DNA of 64,000 nucleotides, taken from NCBI RefSeq assembly GCF_900117455.1, contig NZ_FPHO01000002.1, positions 434,001-498,000 of the forward strand, written 5' to 3'. This stretch comes from Hyphomicrobium sp. CS1GBMeth3 (lineage in GTDB: Bacteria > Pseudomonadota > Alphaproteobacteria > Rhizobiales > Hyphomicrobiaceae). Below are positions 7,875-17,022 of this stretch, one piece after another. Made by a program: the position numbers and the translations under genes. The notes under the pieces are model-generated. The model saw nothing but the letters and a program-made list of their open reading frames with translations. It did not search any database and was not told the origin of the DNA. Within the stretch, counting starts at the first letter, position 1; the number at the start of each line of letters is the position of its first letter.

Positions 7875-8657
7875 TCAAGGCTCTATGTTGGCAAAGCGGG
7901 CGTTCTGCGCGGTGGCGCGACGGCCGCGGAAGTATGAGCGGACCCACGGGTGGTCGCTCGCGAGCATGTCCTCGATCGAGCCGGTGGCGACGACGCGGCC
8001 GTCGGCGAGAGCGCCGATGCGGTCGCAGATCGTGTACAGGCTTTCGAGGTCATGGGTAATCATGAAGACGGTGAGGCCCAGCGTCTGCTGCAAGGTGCGG
8101 ATCAGGGCGTCGAAGTCGCCGGCCGCGATCGGGTCGAGGCCCGAGGTCGGTTCGTCGAGAAAGACCAATTCGGGATCAAGGGCCAGCGCGCGGGCGAGTG
8201 CGACGCGCTTGGTCATGCCGCCTGACAGCTCCGACGGAAGCTTGTCATGGTCCGCCTTACGCAGGCCGACCATGTCGAGCTTGGTAGCGGCCATCTCGTC
8301 CATGAGGCGCTGGGGAAGGTCGAGATATTCGCGCATCGGGAACTGCACGTTCTCGAGGGCGGTGAGCGACGAGAACAGCGCACCCTGCTGGAAGAGGATG
8401 CCCCACTGGCGCTCGACCTCGAGCCGCTGCTGGCGTGTCGCGGTATCGAGGCGCGTGCCCAGCACCTCGATGGAGCCGGCGCGGCGCGGGATGAGGCCAA
8501 TGATGGTGCGGAGCAGCACAGACTTGCCGCTGCCCGAGCCGCCGACGAAGCCGAACACCTCGCCGCGGCGCACGTCGAATGAGACGCCGTTCAGCACCGT
8601 GCGGCGGCCGAAGCCCACCACGAGGTCGCGCACGGAGATGATGGCGTCGTTGGTCAT
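7875..8657 (-). CDS. mlaF: MlaF-type lipid transporter ATPase
   Basis: ABC ATPase of 260 residues in the cytoplasm, energising the MlaE permease. Walker A GGSGSGKSVLL, Q-loop LFQQGALFSSL, signature LSGGMTKRVALARAL and Walker B LVFLDEPTSGLDP are all intact; the LSGGM signature with M-x-K-R-V is typical of MlaF. It starts two bases after the mlaE stop codon, indicating translational coupling. Confidence 0.93.
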   Translation of the reverse strand: MTNDAIISVRDLVVGFGRRTVLNGVSFDVRRGEVFGFVGGSGSGKSVLLRTIIGLIPRRAGSIEVLGTRLDTATRQQRLEVERQWGILFQQGALFSSLTALENVQFPMREYLDLPQRLMDEMAATKLDMVGLRKADHDKLPSELSGGMTKRVALARALALDPELVFLDEPTSGLDPIAAGDFDALIRTLQQTLGLTVFMITHDLESLYTICDRIGALADGRVVATGSIEDMLASDHPWVRSYFRGRRATAQNARFANIEP

Positions 8658-8659
8658 GG

Positions 8660-9790
8660 CTACATATCGATGGCGGCGAAGAAGACGGCAAACAGGCCAT
8701 CCAGCACGATGACAAGGAAGATCGATTTCACGACCGAGGCCGTCGTCTCGCGGCCGAGCGACTCGGCGCTGCCCTTAACGGCGAGGCCCTGTGTGCAGGC
8801 CACGATGCCGATCACCAGCGCCATGAACGGCGCCTTGATCATGCCGACCTCGAAATGGGTGAGCGAGACGGCTTCGCGCAGCCGCTCGATGTAGATGTCC
8901 GGGCTCATGCCTCCGTAAGCCCAGGCCACGAGGCCGCCGCCGTAAAGCGCGGCCATGGAGCCGAGGAAGGTCAGGATCGGTAGCGCAATGATGAGGGCGA
9001 TGATGCGCGGCAGGATCAGCACTTCGACCGGATCGCGGCCCATGGTGCGCAGGGCGTCGATTTCCTCGCGCATTTTCATGGAGCCGAGTTCGGCGGTGTA
9101 GGCGCTGCCAGAGCGCCCGGCGATCATGATGGCGATGATCAACACGCCGATCTCGCGCAGCACGAGAATTCCGACCATGTCGACGACGTAGGCATCGGCC
9201 CCGAACTTCCGGAAATGGAAGAAGCCCTGCTGGGCAATGATGCAGCCGATCAGGAAGGTGATCAGCAGCATGATCGGCACCGCCTGCCAGCCGACACGGT
9301 CGAGGTGGTGGACCGTGGACGTGAAGCGGAAGCTGCGTGGATTGGTGAAGATGCGCGCGATGGCAAGCACGACGGCGCCAAGCATGGCGGCGAAGGTCAA
9401 AAGCTCCTGGCCGAAACGCGCCGTGGCGCGGCCAAGCTCGCTCACCGACTGCAGGATCGAGCCGCCGCTGCGCTGGTGGGCCGGGCCGCGTTCCGTGCTG
9501 TGGATCTCGTCGTATAGCGCGCGGTAGCGCTCTGGCAGTCCGTCGAGGTGGGCTTCGGGACCGGAGTCGCGGCTGCGCAGAAGCCTTTCGAGGAGCCACG
9601 CGCCGTAGGTATCGAGCGCGGTGACATTGTGCACGTCGATGGTCACCGCTTGGTCGGCGGGGGTTGCGCGTACGGTCTCCTCGATCAGCACGTCGAGGTT
9701 GCGGGCATGGTCTACGGTCCACGAACCGGCAGCGGCCAGCTCGATCCGCCCCGCTGCCGGGCGCGCGATCAGGGACGGGGGCGAACCCAT
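8660..9790 (-). CDS. mlaE: MlaE-type lipid transporter permease with N-terminal STAS domain
   Basis: Inner-membrane permease of 376 residues. The first 110 residues form an STAS-like domain (VTIDVHNVTALDTYGAWLLE), as in many alphaproteobacterial MlaE proteins where MlaB is fused to the permease. The remaining MlaE domain has about five transmembrane helices and the conserved IGCIIAQQG and GRSGSAYTAELGSMK-type coupling helix regions. First gene of the operon; the exported protein gene at 9826-10314 ends 35 bases upstream on the same strand. Confidence 0.92.
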   Translation of the reverse strand: MGSPPSLIARPAAGRIELAAAGSWTVDHARNLDVLIEETVRATPADQAVTIDVHNVTALDTYGAWLLERLLRSRDSGPEAHLDGLPERYRALYDEIHSTERGPAHQRSGGSILQSVSELGRATARFGQELLTFAAMLGAVVLAIARIFTNPRSFRFTSTVHHLDRVGWQAVPIMLLITFLIGCIIAQQGFFHFRKFGADAYVVDMVGILVLREIGVLIIAIMIAGRSGSAYTAELGSMKMREEIDALRTMGRDPVEVLILPRIIALIIALPILTFLGSMAALYGGGLVAWAYGGMSPDIYIERLREAVSLTHFEVGMIKAPFMALVIGIVACTQGLAVKGSAESLGRETTASVVKSIFLVIVLDGLFAVFFAAIDM

Positions 9791-9825
9791 CTAACCGTTT
9801 GCCTTTCTCGTGATTGGCGCCGGCG

Positions 9826-10314
9826 TCATTTGCGCGACAGGCTCACCGTGACGCTCTTCAGAGGTATGCCCTCGGTGTCAATGGCGACATTCTGCTTTGA
9901 CTTGTCGTAGGTTATCTTCATCGTGCCTGCCACGCCACCGGAGATGGCCAGCGTCAGGTTCTGCTCCGTGAGCTTGCCGGTGACAGCGCCCGAGGCATTG
10001 TACGTCCGCTCCTCCCAGCTGCCGCTCAAGGCGCCGCCGCTGGAACTCACCTTGGAGCGCATCTCGATCTTGTTGGTCTTGCCGGAGCAGCGCACCGCAA
10101 TGCCGAGCTGGGTCCCGCTCCCCGTGTAGTAGGCATCGCACTTCAGCCGCTCGCTGGTGCCGTCCTGAAGGCGGTAGGTTCCACTGCCTCCCCAGGAGCC
10201 TAGCAGTGTCTCGAACGTGGGATTTGCGAAGCTGGGCGTAGCGAAGACAGTGGCGGCGAGCGCAGGCGTCCAGGCGTAGGCACGGCGCCAGAGTGCAGGA
10301 CGAGAAGGCTTCAT
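9826..10314 (-). CDS. Exported hypothetical protein upstream of mla operon
   Basis: Protein of 162 residues with a signal peptide (MKPSRPALWRRAYAWTPALAATVFATPSFA). The mature part is predicted beta-rich, with LGSWGGSGTYRLQDGTSERLKC, a second Cys (VRCSGK) and several short amphipathic strands. The two cysteines could form a disulfide. Not assigned to a family, though the GSWGGSG...ERLKC...Y layout recurs in small periplasmic proteins of Rhizobiales. Its position 35 bases before mlaE suggests a shared transcript and perhaps a role at the envelope. Confidence 0.7.
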   Translation of the reverse strand: MKPSRPALWRRAYAWTPALAATVFATPSFANPTFETLLGSWGGSGTYRLQDGTSERLKCDAYYTGSGTQLGIAVRCSGKTNKIEMRSKVSSSGGALSGSWEERTYNASGAVTGKLTEQNLTLAISGGVAGTMKITYDKSKQNVAIDTEGIPLKSVTVSLSRK

Positions 10315-10549
10315 GCGGTCCTCGGTTCTACGGTTGCATCCGGGTCCCAGCGGGGGCCGGATGCACAATATCTTTCGCTTGTGGTCGAAAAGCTGACGCA
10401 GGCACTCGCGCGGCTACGGCCTCAAGAGACACCGTTTATACGTCACACGCAACTCCGCATCACGACAGTAGCAGCCCCTAGCCGTGAATTGATCTGGGGG
10501 CAGCGAATGCGGCGGAGGCATGACTGGTGCAGGTGTGGCGGAGCGAAAC

Positions 10550-11296
10550 TCAGCAGGCGTACGTGACCCAGATATTGGGCTCTTCGTAGCGGCCGACCCC
10601 TCGCTCGAGGTCGATATTCAGGGGAACGAGCGCGCCATCAATGACATAAGAGCCGGATTGGGCATATTCGGTCTTGGCCCAAGTCTCCCAGAACCCGATT
10701 GGCTCCTCGACCACCATGGACCGTTTGCAGGGGCCGAGCAGCTTGCCACCCGAGGACAGATGGCTGCGCAACCAGGGATCGAAGGCGCGGCCTTTGCCAT
10801 CGGTCCAGGTCACATAATCGTCGATGCCGACCCAGGGGTGGCGTGCTTTCGAGGAGGGCCTTACGGCCGCGAACACGGCGCGCAGGCCTTTTGATTCGGC
10901 CAGCTCGCGCATGGCGCGGAGCATCCTACGGCCGTAGCCCTTGGCGCGATGCACGGCCGGGATCGACATGGCGAGACCGCCGAGGACGGTGTGCGGACCC
11001 TTCGGCCGTGCGCCAGTCTCTACAACCCAATCCCATCCCTCCTGAGGAAGATCGCCGGAGCCGTTGTAGCTCAATGGCACGCTGTTGAAGACAGCGACAG
11101 GATAGTCGGTCTCTTCGTCGACCAAGCAAAGCTGATAGTCAGGATATTTCTCAATAAGCTCAGTATAGAGCTCATAATGGGCGCGCGTGTAGTTGAGATA
11201 ACCTAACGCACTCCACGACGCCTGCTCTATGGAACTCGCGGCTTTTCTTAACTCATCACTGTAGGCGCGGTTACGGATTACGAGGCGAGACGTCAT
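10550..11296 (-). CDS. GNAT-like acyltransferase
   Basis: Protein of 248 residues with a GNAT-type core: LCLVDEETDYPVAVFNSVPL (strands around an acetyl acceptor site) and an acetyl-CoA loop region at IPAVHRAKGYGRRMLRAMRELAESKGLRAVFAAVRP, where the Q/R-x-x-G-x-G/A pyrophosphate loop reads R-A-K-G-Y-G-R. The C-terminal third (WAKTEYAQSG, VPLNIDLERG) is not standard GNAT. I start at the ATG at 11296; a TTG four codons earlier is possible. Upstream sits a 230-base AT-rich region; the next gene is divergent. Substrate unknown. Confidence 0.65.
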   Translation of the reverse strand: MTSRLVIRNRAYSDELRKAASSIEQASWSALGYLNYTRAHYELYTELIEKYPDYQLCLVDEETDYPVAVFNSVPLSYNGSGDLPQEGWDWVVETGARPKGPHTVLGGLAMSIPAVHRAKGYGRRMLRAMRELAESKGLRAVFAAVRPSSKARHPWVGIDDYVTWTDGKGRAFDPWLRSHLSSGGKLLGPCKRSMVVEEPIGFWETWAKTEYAQSGSYVIDGALVPLNIDLERGVGRYEEPNIWVTYAC

Positions 11297-11522
11297 GTTC
11301 ACGCTCAAAAATATGCTCTACGCGAAGATAATGTGATGCGGTTACCAAGACGATAAGATTAATAAATCCTAAACGAGCGGGAAGCAAACGAAAAAAAGTT
11401 AACAACACATTTGGAGCTACCCACTTTTGGACGACAACTAACACCTCTTTAATCATAAGTTTATATTCAAAGTTCAATTAAACAAAGACTTAGGCGTTGC
11501 GCGCCAAACCTCGGTTGAACGC

Positions 11523-13847
11523 ATGGAAAAGGCCGTGACGCTAATGTTGCTTGGCGACGCATCCAATCTTTACGAAGGAGATCTCCGCCGTCTGACGCGG
11601 ATTATTCGTGCGGCCATCACTTTCTTCGGCCTGCTTTTGCTCGCGGTGATTGCGTTTGCGGGTTGGTCTGCGAACAAGGCGGCAACGGATATCGAGCGCA
11701 CACTGGTCGAAAATGCGCTTAATCAGAGCATTGCCGCTGTGCTCAACGGGCAAAAGAGCGTGGCCTGGTGGGATGAGGCTGTCACGAACACCGCAGACGG
11801 TGCGCTCAATCTCGATTTCGCGGATGCGGAGTTCGGGATCTATTTGACCGAGACTTACGGGCACAACGAGATCTTTGTTCTCGATGCTCGCGATCAACCA
11901 ATCTACGCATACCTGGATGAAGGGCGCGCTGCGCCCGAGACTTACAATGGACGGCGAGCCATTATCGCGCCGATTGTTGCTGAAGCGCGCCATGGCACTG
12001 CAGATTCCCGCTTACGCGCGCGTTCCGATGAGTTCGGTCGCGCTCAGATGAGCTACAAAATCCTGTCGCGCGCGGTGAAGTCGGCGCGCTGGGCTGGCCA
12101 CATCGTATCGGTGAATGGGAAGCCGGCTGTTGTCGGCGTCATCACCATCATCCCGAACGTCGATCTCACTTTGTTGGAGACGCCATCCAAGCTTCTGATC
12201 AGCATCAGCTATATCAATGAAGAGTTCATCTCGAAGATCGCCCGTACCCTGCTTCTGCCGGATCTTAAATTGACTCCCGAGCCGATCCAGGCAAGCGGCC
12301 TGTATGTTCAGCCGTTCATGGGCGACGACGGGAAAGTGGACGGCTATCTCTCGTGGACCACGCGCAGGCCGGGGCAAGTGCTGTTGACCGTGATCCTTCC
12401 GTTGGTGGCGTGTGGGGTGTTTGCGACCGGCCTTCTGTCCAGCCACATGTTCGGGCGCCTGAAGCGTGCTTCCGATGAACTCACCCAGCGTGAGGCTCGG
12501 GCCCGCCATGCCGCCAAGCACGACGCGCTTTCGGGGCTGCCCAATCGCCAGCATCTAATCGAGGAGGTCGATGCCAAGCTTGGTGCCCCAGAGTTTGGGA
12601 CCAATGGGCAACAGATCGTCGCGGCCTATCTCGACATCGACAGGTTCAAGGATATCAACGACACGCTTGGTCACGAGACCGGCGACAAGTTGATCAAGGC
12701 CGTTTCAAAGCGTCTCGCCGCGCGCCTTCGTGCCCATGACTTCCTGGCCCGTTTCGGCGGCGACGAATTCGCAGTTCTCAGCATGTCGCCCGACGTGGAT
12801 GCGGACACGCGTCTCGCTGCGCGCATCGCGAGTGCCTTCGAGGAGCCGTTTGCAATCGAAGGGCAGTCGATCCGCGTCACCGCCTCGGTTGGCATTGCCA
12901 GGGCACCGGATCATGGGCGCTCTGCCGACGAGCTCATGCGACACGCCGATATCGCGCTCTACGAAGCCAAGAGCCAAGGGCGTGACAGGGCGATGACTTT
13001 CTCCAGCGATATGGCGAGGCAAGTCGAGACGCGTCGCTCGATCGAGGTGGACCTGCGCACGGCCATCGAGCGTGAAGAGCTCAAGCTATTCTATCAGCCG
13101 ATTATTTCCTGCCGCACCGGCGCGATCGTTGGTGCGGAGGCCCTTCTGCGTTGGCGTCATCCGCTGCGCGGGGAGATCTCGCCGGCAACCTTCATTCCGA
13201 TCGCCGAGATTTCGGGCCTCATGCCGAGCCTTGGGACGTGGATGCTCGAACGAGCGTTCCAGGACGCGAAGCGTTGGCCTGACCTCGAGCTAGCAGTCAA
13301 TCTATCGCCGGTCCAGTTCAATCAGACGGATCTGCAGGCCACGCTGCGCCGCCTCACGACAGAACACGATGTCGCTCCAAACCGGATCGTGCTCGAGATC
13401 ACGGAGGGTGTGCTGCTAGAGGCGACGGACCAGACCAAAGCCGTTCTGCAAGGTTTGCAGGAGATGGGCTTCCGTACCGCGCTCGACGATTTCGGTACGG
13501 GCTACTCGAGCTTGGCATATCTCTGCAATTTCAAGTTCGACAAGATTAAAATCGACCGGTCGTTCGTCTCCAACGTGTCAAATGCGCTGACATCTCGCGC
13601 GATCGTGCAGTCCGTTGCTTCTCTTGGGCGCGGCCTTGGTATGCAGATCGTCGCCGAGGGCGTGGAGACCGAGTACGAAGCTGTCATGATGAGCCATTTC
13701 GGCTGCACGGAGCTGCAGGGCTACTTCTTCTCTAAGCCCATTCCGGCGGCCGATCTCAGCACGCTGCTCGAAAAGTTCGAGCCGCGGCATATGGTGCCGT
13801 TTTCTGATCTGCAAACGGTTGATCCACCCCGCAGCGCGACGGCTTGA
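11523..13847 (+). CDS. CHASE4-like GGDEF/EAL bifunctional c-di-GMP protein
   Basis: Membrane-bound c-di-GMP enzyme of 774 residues. A transmembrane helix (residues 29-49) and a second near 286-307 flank a periplasmic CHASE4-like sensor (SVAWWDEAVTNT). The GGDEF domain keeps FGGDEF at about residue 411 and an RxxD inhibitory site (RAHD) five residues before it, so cyclase activity with product inhibition is plausible. The EAL domain keeps EALLRW (about 537) and DDFGTGYSSL, so phosphodiesterase activity is also possible. It is a single gene after an AT-rich promoter region. Confidence 0.93.
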   Translation: MEKAVTLMLLGDASNLYEGDLRRLTRIIRAAITFFGLLLLAVIAFAGWSANKAATDIERTLVENALNQSIAAVLNGQKSVAWWDEAVTNTADGALNLDFADAEFGIYLTETYGHNEIFVLDARDQPIYAYLDEGRAAPETYNGRRAIIAPIVAEARHGTADSRLRARSDEFGRAQMSYKILSRAVKSARWAGHIVSVNGKPAVVGVITIIPNVDLTLLETPSKLLISISYINEEFISKIARTLLLPDLKLTPEPIQASGLYVQPFMGDDGKVDGYLSWTTRRPGQVLLTVILPLVACGVFATGLLSSHMFGRLKRASDELTQREARARHAAKHDALSGLPNRQHLIEEVDAKLGAPEFGTNGQQIVAAYLDIDRFKDINDTLGHETGDKLIKAVSKRLAARLRAHDFLARFGGDEFAVLSMSPDVDADTRLAARIASAFEEPFAIEGQSIRVTASVGIARAPDHGRSADELMRHADIALYEAKSQGRDRAMTFSSDMARQVETRRSIEVDLRTAIEREELKLFYQPIISCRTGAIVGAEALLRWRHPLRGEISPATFIPIAEISGLMPSLGTWMLERAFQDAKRWPDLELAVNLSPVQFNQTDLQATLRRLTTEHDVAPNRIVLEITEGVLLEATDQTKAVLQGLQEMGFRTALDDFGTGYSSLAYLCNFKFDKIKIDRSFVSNVSNALTSRAIVQSVASLGRGLGMQIVAEGVETEYEAVMMSHFGCTELQGYFFSKPIPAADLSTLLEKFEPRHMVPFSDLQTVDPPRSATA

Positions 13848-13909
13848 TTTTTTTGTCGCTATCACGATTGCTCTCCCCTGGGACCTTATCCGAGGCGGGG
13901 CGAGGAGCG

Positions 13910-14656
13910 ATGGCCGACAAGGGCAATGCCGACTATCAATGGGATGGCTTCGACGCTGAACAGTACTTTCAGCAGTACTACGGCGAGCCGCATGCCGACG
14001 ATGATCGTGTGGTCGAATTTGCGGTCAATGCGTTAAAGCAGGCGACCCCTCACGACCGTTTGCTCGACGTCCTCGACGTTGGCACGGGGCCCAGTCTGAT
14101 CCCCTTTCTGTGTGCGTTGCCGCGTGCCAGGCGGCTCACAGCTTGGGAATATTCGGGAGCCAATATTGCCTGGCTCAAGTTCGAACTGGCTCGGGACGAG
14201 CTGCGGCCGCAGTGGCGCCATTTCTGGGATGTCGGGCGCGCTGCATACGGTAAGGGGTGGGATTTGCCGGACAATCCAGCGGTCGCTCTGCGCGAAAAAA
14301 GTGTCCTTACGCAGGGGTCGATCTTTGACTTGCCGCGTGCCGCTTGGGACGCTGCAACCATGTTCTTTTGTGCCGAATCCATAACAAAGCGACAGGACGA
14401 GTTCGAGGCCGCGTGCGCTGCCTTTGCCCGTTCGGTGCGGCCGGGTGGTACGCTTGTGGCTGCGTTTCTCGCACAGTCGGAAGGATATATCGTGTCCGAT
14501 TATCTTTATCCGGCATTAAATCTGTCACCGGAGGCGATACAGCGGACCTTTGCGGCGCATGCGGACGGAATCGTCGTCGATGCGGTTGGCATGGTGGATC
14601 ATGAGATTCGCAGTGGCTATTCGGGCTTGATCTTCCTGACCGGTACGGCGCGGTAA
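13910..14656 (+). CDS. SAM-dependent methyltransferase (NNMT/PNMT/TEMT-like)
   Basis: Class I methyltransferase of 248 residues. The SAM-binding loop reads LDVGTGPSLIPFLCA, followed by an acidic strand end (LTAWEYSGAN) and a motif around AATMFFCAESITK. The N-terminal DAEQYFQQYYG matches the arrangement in the NNMT/PNMT/TEMT family, which methylates small amines or thioethers. The start ATG follows GGCGAGGAGCG. It is downstream of the c-di-GMP gene and 100 bases before the CbiZ-like gene; the substrate is unknown. Confidence 0.8.
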   Translation: MADKGNADYQWDGFDAEQYFQQYYGEPHADDDRVVEFAVNALKQATPHDRLLDVLDVGTGPSLIPFLCALPRARRLTAWEYSGANIAWLKFELARDELRPQWRHFWDVGRAAYGKGWDLPDNPAVALREKSVLTQGSIFDLPRAAWDAATMFFCAESITKRQDEFEAACAAFARSVRPGGTLVAAFLAQSEGYIVSDYLYPALNLSPEAIQRTFAAHADGIVVDAVGMVDHEIRSGYSGLIFLTGTAR

Positions 14657-14764
14657 GCGGGCCTGGACCGTCTTGAGGGGCGTTCCGCGGGTGGCCATCC
14701 GCAGCGCCGGTTGCTTGACCGCCGGGCGAAATCTGCAGAAGGTCCCGCTCTGGCGCGTCGCTCG

Positions 14765-15487
14765 ATGCGCTTCCTTCCGGAGCCGAGGTTCGTCCTGTTG
14801 ACGCTGCCGTTCTCGATTTCCTGCCAGCCGCCGTACCTGGTCGCGTCGTTCGACGCGCCGCAGACGATGCTGTCGTGGTCGATCACACGGCCGGGATTTT
14901 GCGCGGCCCGTCGCGTTGCGTGGCTCGGGGTGCGCAACGCGGATCTGCCTCCGTCCGAGGATCCGATCGACAGCATCAGCCGCCTTATGGCGAATGCCGA
15001 TCTGGCCGATGCTGTCACACTCGTCACCTCGCGCGATATCACACGCTACCATCTCGCGCATGCCGAGGTCGAAGATATCGCTGCGGCCTGCCTGACGACG
15101 GTCGGGCTATCCAACGGTGAGCGCGTCGGCCAGCGCTGCCGGGAGCCGGTGCCGCTGCCGGGCACCATCAATATGCTGGTGCACGTCTCTCGTTCCATGA
15201 GCGAGGCGGCGTTCATCGAGACGATCTCGATTGCCAGCGAGGCGCGCACGGCGGCGGTGCTCGACGCGCGGATCCACCGCGCCGGTGTGGCCGTGACCGG
15301 CACCGGGACGGACTGCATTGTCGGAGCAGCGCCGAGGGGGGACGGCGGGGTGCGTTTCGCCGGCCTGCACACGGCCATCGGCGAGGCGGTCGGCGACGCG
15401 GTGTATCGGGCTGTCCGCGAGGGTGCCGAGGTCTGGGAGCGGGATTTCATCGCAGCCAGGGCCGCGGCCAAATCCGCCGCGGAGTAG
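14765..15487 (+). CDS. CbiZ-like adenosylcobinamide amidohydrolase family protein
   Basis: Protein of about 240 residues of the CbiZ family, which cleaves the amide of adenosylcobinamide during corrinoid salvage. Family-like blocks are LGVRNADLP-type variant, DAVTLVTSRDITRY, GLSNGERVG, PGTINMLVHVSRSMSEAAFIET, and a C-terminal VTGTGTDCIVGAAP with GLHTAIGEAVGDAVY. The first 40 residues are divergent from typical CbiZ. The start is uncertain: this ATG has no clear ribosome site and an in-frame TTG lies at 14711. It precedes the pterin-synthase-like gene by 88 bases; the pairing suggests a cofactor role, not necessarily cobamide. Confidence 0.75.
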   Translation: MRFLPEPRFVLLTLPFSISCQPPYLVASFDAPQTMLSWSITRPGFCAARRVAWLGVRNADLPPSEDPIDSISRLMANADLADAVTLVTSRDITRYHLAHAEVEDIAAACLTTVGLSNGERVGQRCREPVPLPGTINMLVHVSRSMSEAAFIETISIASEARTAAVLDARIHRAGVAVTGTGTDCIVGAAPRGDGGVRFAGLHTAIGEAVGDAVYRAVREGAEVWERDFIAARAAAKSAAE

Positions 15488-15575
15488 CGGGCGTTAAGCG
15501 TGAAGGATCGCCCTGGGGGGAAGCTCGCGAGATGTGCCATACTTGCGGCTCGATAATCGGAGGATTGGGGCACGC

Positions 15576-16988
15576 ATGGCCGAGCGCGTGGTGCTGGTAA
15601 CGGGTTCGCTGGCGGAGCCGCGCGTGAAGCGGGTCGCCGAGCAGGTGGCGAGCGACAAGCTCGAGCCGGTGGTTGCCAACGTTGGCGTCAAGGTGGCGGC
15701 GCTGATGACGACGGATATCGTCGAGCGGCGGCTGACGCTGCCCGAGGGGGCGGATCGTGTCGTCATGCCGGGGCGATTCCGCGGCGATCTTGAGCGACTG
15801 TCGGACTTTTTCGGCACGCGCTTCGAGCGCGGGCCCGACGAGGTGGCGGATCTGCCCGAATATCTCGGCCACGCCCGCGAGAAGACCGACCTTTCCCAGT
15901 ACAACATGACGATCTTCGCCGAGATCGTCGATGCAACCTTGATGACGCCGGAGGAGATCGTCACGCGGTCGCGTATCCTGCGGGCGGACGGTGCCGACGT
16001 CATCGACCTCGGCTGCCTGCCGGACAGTCCGTTTCCGCATCTCGAGGAGGCCATTGCGGCGCTGCACGCGGATGGGGTGCGGGTTAGCGTGGACAGCTTC
16101 AACTCGGAAGAGCTGTCGCGGGCGACGAGGGCGGGTGCCGACTTCCTGCTCAGCCTCTCGGAAAAAAATATCGATATTGTTGATGAAGGGCCAGCGGTAC
16201 CGATCCTCGTGTCTGCTGGATCTCACGACATGGCGTCGCTCGACTGCGTGATCGACATCATGATCGCGAAGGGGAGGCCCTACTACGCGGATCCCATTCT
16301 CGATCCGATCCACTACGGCTTCGCGGCCTCGATCGCGCGCTACGTCGATCTGCGCAACCGGCGGCCGGACGTCCCGATCCTGATGGGCATCGGCAATGTC
16401 ACGGAGCTTACCGACGCCGATACCACGGGTATCAACGCGCTCTTGATGGGGCTTTGCTCGGAGCTCGACATCACGGCGGTGCTCGCCGTGCAGGTGAGCC
16501 CGCATTGCCGGACCGCGATCCGGGAGTTTGATCGCGCGCGGCGCGAGTTCTACGCGGCGAAAAAGGCTGGCTCGCTGCCGCAGGGGTTTGGCGGCGGGCT
16601 GATGGCGCTGCGCGATCGCAGGGGCTTCGCGACGACGCCGGAGGAGATCCGAACGCTTGCGCCGCAGATCCGCGACGCGAACTACAGGATCGAGGTCGCC
16701 GAGGACGGCATCCATATCTACAACAAGAACGGGCACCATGTGTCGGACGATCCGTTCGAGCTGTTCCCGCATCTCGATACGCGGGCGGACGCGGGGCATG
16801 CGTTCTACCTCGGCGTCGAGACGGCGCGGGCCGAGATCGCCTATCGGCTCGGCAAGCGCTACGCGCAGGATGAGCCGCTGGAGTTCGGTGTGGTCGCGGA
16901 AACCAAGGGCTCGGCGGACGATGCCCACCTGCTCAAATTCAAGGAAGCCGGCTCGACGCTGAAAAAGGACAAGCCGGACGGGGACTGA
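15576..16988 (+). CDS. Dihydropteroate synthase-like protein (DUF6513 type)
   Basis: Protein of 470 residues. A roughly 150-residue N-terminal domain (LVTGSLAEPRVKRVAEQV) precedes a TIM-barrel resembling dihydropteroate synthase: ADGADVIDLGCLPDS, VRVSVDSFN, ADFLLSLSEKN, ADPILDPIHYGF, PILMGIGNVTELTDAD. Such proteins occur in methanogens and methylotrophs and are linked to tetrahydromethanopterin synthesis rather than folate; the extended N-terminus separates them from FolP. The ATG follows CGGAGG. Its presence fits a methylotroph using H4MPT for formaldehyde oxidation, although no fae, mch or fhc gene lies in this window. Confidence 0.83.
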   Translation: MAERVVLVTGSLAEPRVKRVAEQVASDKLEPVVANVGVKVAALMTTDIVERRLTLPEGADRVVMPGRFRGDLERLSDFFGTRFERGPDEVADLPEYLGHAREKTDLSQYNMTIFAEIVDATLMTPEEIVTRSRILRADGADVIDLGCLPDSPFPHLEEAIAALHADGVRVSVDSFNSEELSRATRAGADFLLSLSEKNIDIVDEGPAVPILVSAGSHDMASLDCVIDIMIAKGRPYYADPILDPIHYGFAASIARYVDLRNRRPDVPILMGIGNVTELTDADTTGINALLMGLCSELDITAVLAVQVSPHCRTAIREFDRARREFYAAKKAGSLPQGFGGGLMALRDRRGFATTPEEIRTLAPQIRDANYRIEVAEDGIHIYNKNGHHVSDDPFELFPHLDTRADAGHAFYLGVETARAEIAYRLGKRYAQDEPLEFGVVAETKGSADDAHLLKFKEAGSTLKKDKPDGD

Positions 16989-17022
16989 GGGCTGCGCCGG
17001 GCGCGGTGAAGAGGGGGAGCCG

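Noticed and set aside
10550..11296. Acyl-homoserine-lactone synthase partner for the LuxR solo
   Set aside because: The protein is GNAT-like but lacks the conserved Arg/Trp/Asp pattern of LuxI and lies 15 kb away.
15447..16928. 493-residue minus-strand frame
   Set aside because: Antisense to the pterin-synthase-like gene; Arg/His-rich composition and no domain.
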